Origin: Agelaius tricolor
Taxonomy: Eukaryota; Chordata; Aves; Passeriformes; Icteridae
DNA length: 64,000 bases
Assembly (NCBI GenBank): GCA_023055355.1
Contig: JALJCS010000002.1
Coordinates: forward strand, 86,887,001-86,951,000
Direction: 5' to 3'
A program made the position numbers and the translations under genes. How positions within the stretch are numbered: position 1 is the stretch's first letter; each line of letters begins with the position of its first letter. Positions 62,481 to 64,000 of the stretch are shown in pieces. Below the pieces are notes generated by a model that did no database searches, was not told the DNA's origin, and worked only from the letters and a program-made list of their open reading frames with translations.

Positions 62481-64000
62481 TCTAGGTTAAAGAACACTAG
62501 GCTTTTTCAGCTGAATACTGCTGTATCAGAACTAAATATTTTTAATACACATTTTATTGTAAGAGTTTCAAAAAGTAGCTGAGGGATGATAAGGACTCTC
62601 ATTCCAAACAATTTTGTCAACACTTTTTTGGACAGACAGAAAGGTTTGCCAGGTAAATGAAAGGCTTTCTTTCTACTAGTTGTTAATGCTGTGAAAATAG
62701 AAATCAGAAAGATCTGGGTTTGTGAGGGACTCCTCCCTCTATATTATAGTTTTATTAACATTACTTTGTGGAAAAAGAGGGACTAAGACCCCCATGATAA
62801 TAAACAGAAGTCACTAGCAAGATTTGCTAAGACACAGTTTGCAGATGTGAATGTGTATGGGCCTACTGAGTTGAAGTTTAAGTGCTGGCTTATAGTGTTG
62901 TCTGAGCATACTTTATTTCTCATAATTTCCTAAATAGCATCTCATTAGAGAAAGGCTGGAAATAAATCTGCAGATGTTGGATGTTATAAAAAAAGGTTCT
63001 TCCAGCCACTGAACATATTAGCACATCTGTGTTTGCCTTATATAAGCTGCTGTTTTCAAGGATGCATCCCTTGGCCAGACTCTAGACTTGAAAGTAGCAT
63101 ATGAAATTTTCAATTCAGGGGTGATGCCTTTTGGGTTTTGTTTGTGTTTATTTTGTTTGCATATTTGTTTGTTTTATTAAGGAAATCAGAATGTTTAACG
63201 ATATGTAAGATCTGAAATAAATTGAGGCATAGCTCCTTTATGCTCAAGCAAAATTACTCATATTTAAAATTATGGTTTGCAGGTTTTATTAATGTAGATG
63301 TTTGAATGTTGAAGTCGTAAGGTTCTGGCAAAACCCAGCATGACAGATAACCATATGGAAGTTTTTGGAAACTAGTCTTGCTGTGTGTACCAAATTCCTG
63401 TTGGGCCAGTATTCCCATGGTGCTAAATGAAATTTAGCAGTGCAGAATTTCAGTCTAGAGGTCGATCACAGCAGCTCCTTTTGCCAATTACTCATTTGCT
63501 TCTACTTTTAACCACTGAATTTGAGCTTGCAGCTTCCTAAGTTAACTGGCGCTCCATTGACTACTGTAGAGGGTGACCATCTGCTCATCTGTTCTGCCTC
63601 AGGATTTTTTTTGAAGAAATGCTGATTTCATAAAATTTGAAAGGGCAGCAGGAAAGATGTCAAAAATCTTCAGCTCCTAAAAGTTTTGTGATAAAATTAA
63701 AATGAGTGGGGTAACAAAATGTTTCTTGTCCTTATGAATGGGAGAGGTTCACTGTCATCTTGTTCTATGTCAAGTTAATCAGTGTGGAAGAAAGATCCCC
63801 TAAGTGTCCCAGCCATGGGAAAAGTTTCAATGATGGTTTGCACCTCCTCAGGAGCTCCATCAAGACACAGATCTGTAGGAAATTTGGTTTCATTAACTTC
63901 TGGGATGTTAGCACTACTTATTTTCTTGTTGGCGCTTGTGATTTCCTTCAAGGAAATCTAGGAGCAGTAGGACATAAAAATGGAAGTGCCATTTCAAAAT

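Larger units (their letters stand above)
55400..64000. other. 5' flanking/intergenic DNA upstream of ASAP1
   Basis: Beyond the CpG island the sequence returns to AT-rich unique DNA. Apart from the CR1 at 61.1 kb, the possible MIR at 62.4 kb, a TGC microsatellite, a hairpin and T runs, I recognise nothing. Frames such as 57717-58115 (132 codons) resemble no known protein. An unspliced or spliced lncRNA starting from the island cannot be ruled out. Confidence 0.7.

Noticed and set aside
1..64000. tRNA, rRNA, CRISPR array, intact DNA transposon or endogenous retrovirus
   Set aside because: By eye I found no regular spacer-repeat array, no tRNA-like fold with A/B boxes, and no gag/pol/env-like frames. 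A dedicated search (tRNAscan-SE, RepeatMasker) could still reveal small relics.

Overview
The window is eukaryotic, very probably avian, nuclear DNA. It is AT-rich, has no bacterial-style gene packing, and carries several CR1 LINE remnants, some ending in the ATTCTATG-type 3' repeat typical of bird (and more broadly sauropsid) genomes. Long T/G and A/C low-complexity tracts also fit a bird, perhaps a songbird, but that finer placement is a guess.

One protein-coding gene is recognisable: the 5' end of ASAP1 (AMAP1/DDEF1, an Arf GTPase-activating protein with BAR, PH, ArfGAP, ankyrin and SH3 domains) on the minus strand. Three coding exons were read directly: exon 1 (54253-54378, start codon and residues 1-42), exon 2 (9277-9349) and exon 3 (1135-1280). 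All have GT donors. Exons 2 and 3 have AG acceptors, and the reading phases fit together (0, 1, 0). Together they encode the first 115 residues, the N-terminal part of the BAR domain. The gene continues beyond the left edge.

Layout by region: 1-1134 is the start of intron 3; 1281-9276 is intron 2 (8.0 kb, with a striking 260-bp A/C-only tract); 9350-54252 is intron 1 (44.9 kb, with about ten CR1 remnants, simple repeats and a small CpG-containing patch at 35.75-35.9 kb). A strong CpG island at about 54.29-55.33 kb covers the first coding exon, its probable 5' UTR and the promoter. From about 55.4 kb to the end is upstream flanking DNA with one clear CR1, a possible MIR remnant, a TGC microsatellite and a perfect hairpin, and no recognisable gene.

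No tRNA, rRNA, CRISPR array, intact transposon or new multi-gene system was found. The open frames of 60-180 codons elsewhere look like chance, low-complexity, CpG-island or CR1-antisense frames. The points most worth checking are the possible uORF and oligo-U architecture upstream of the ASAP1 start, the strand-asymmetric tract in intron 2, some perfect palindromes and hairpins, and the intronic CpG patch.
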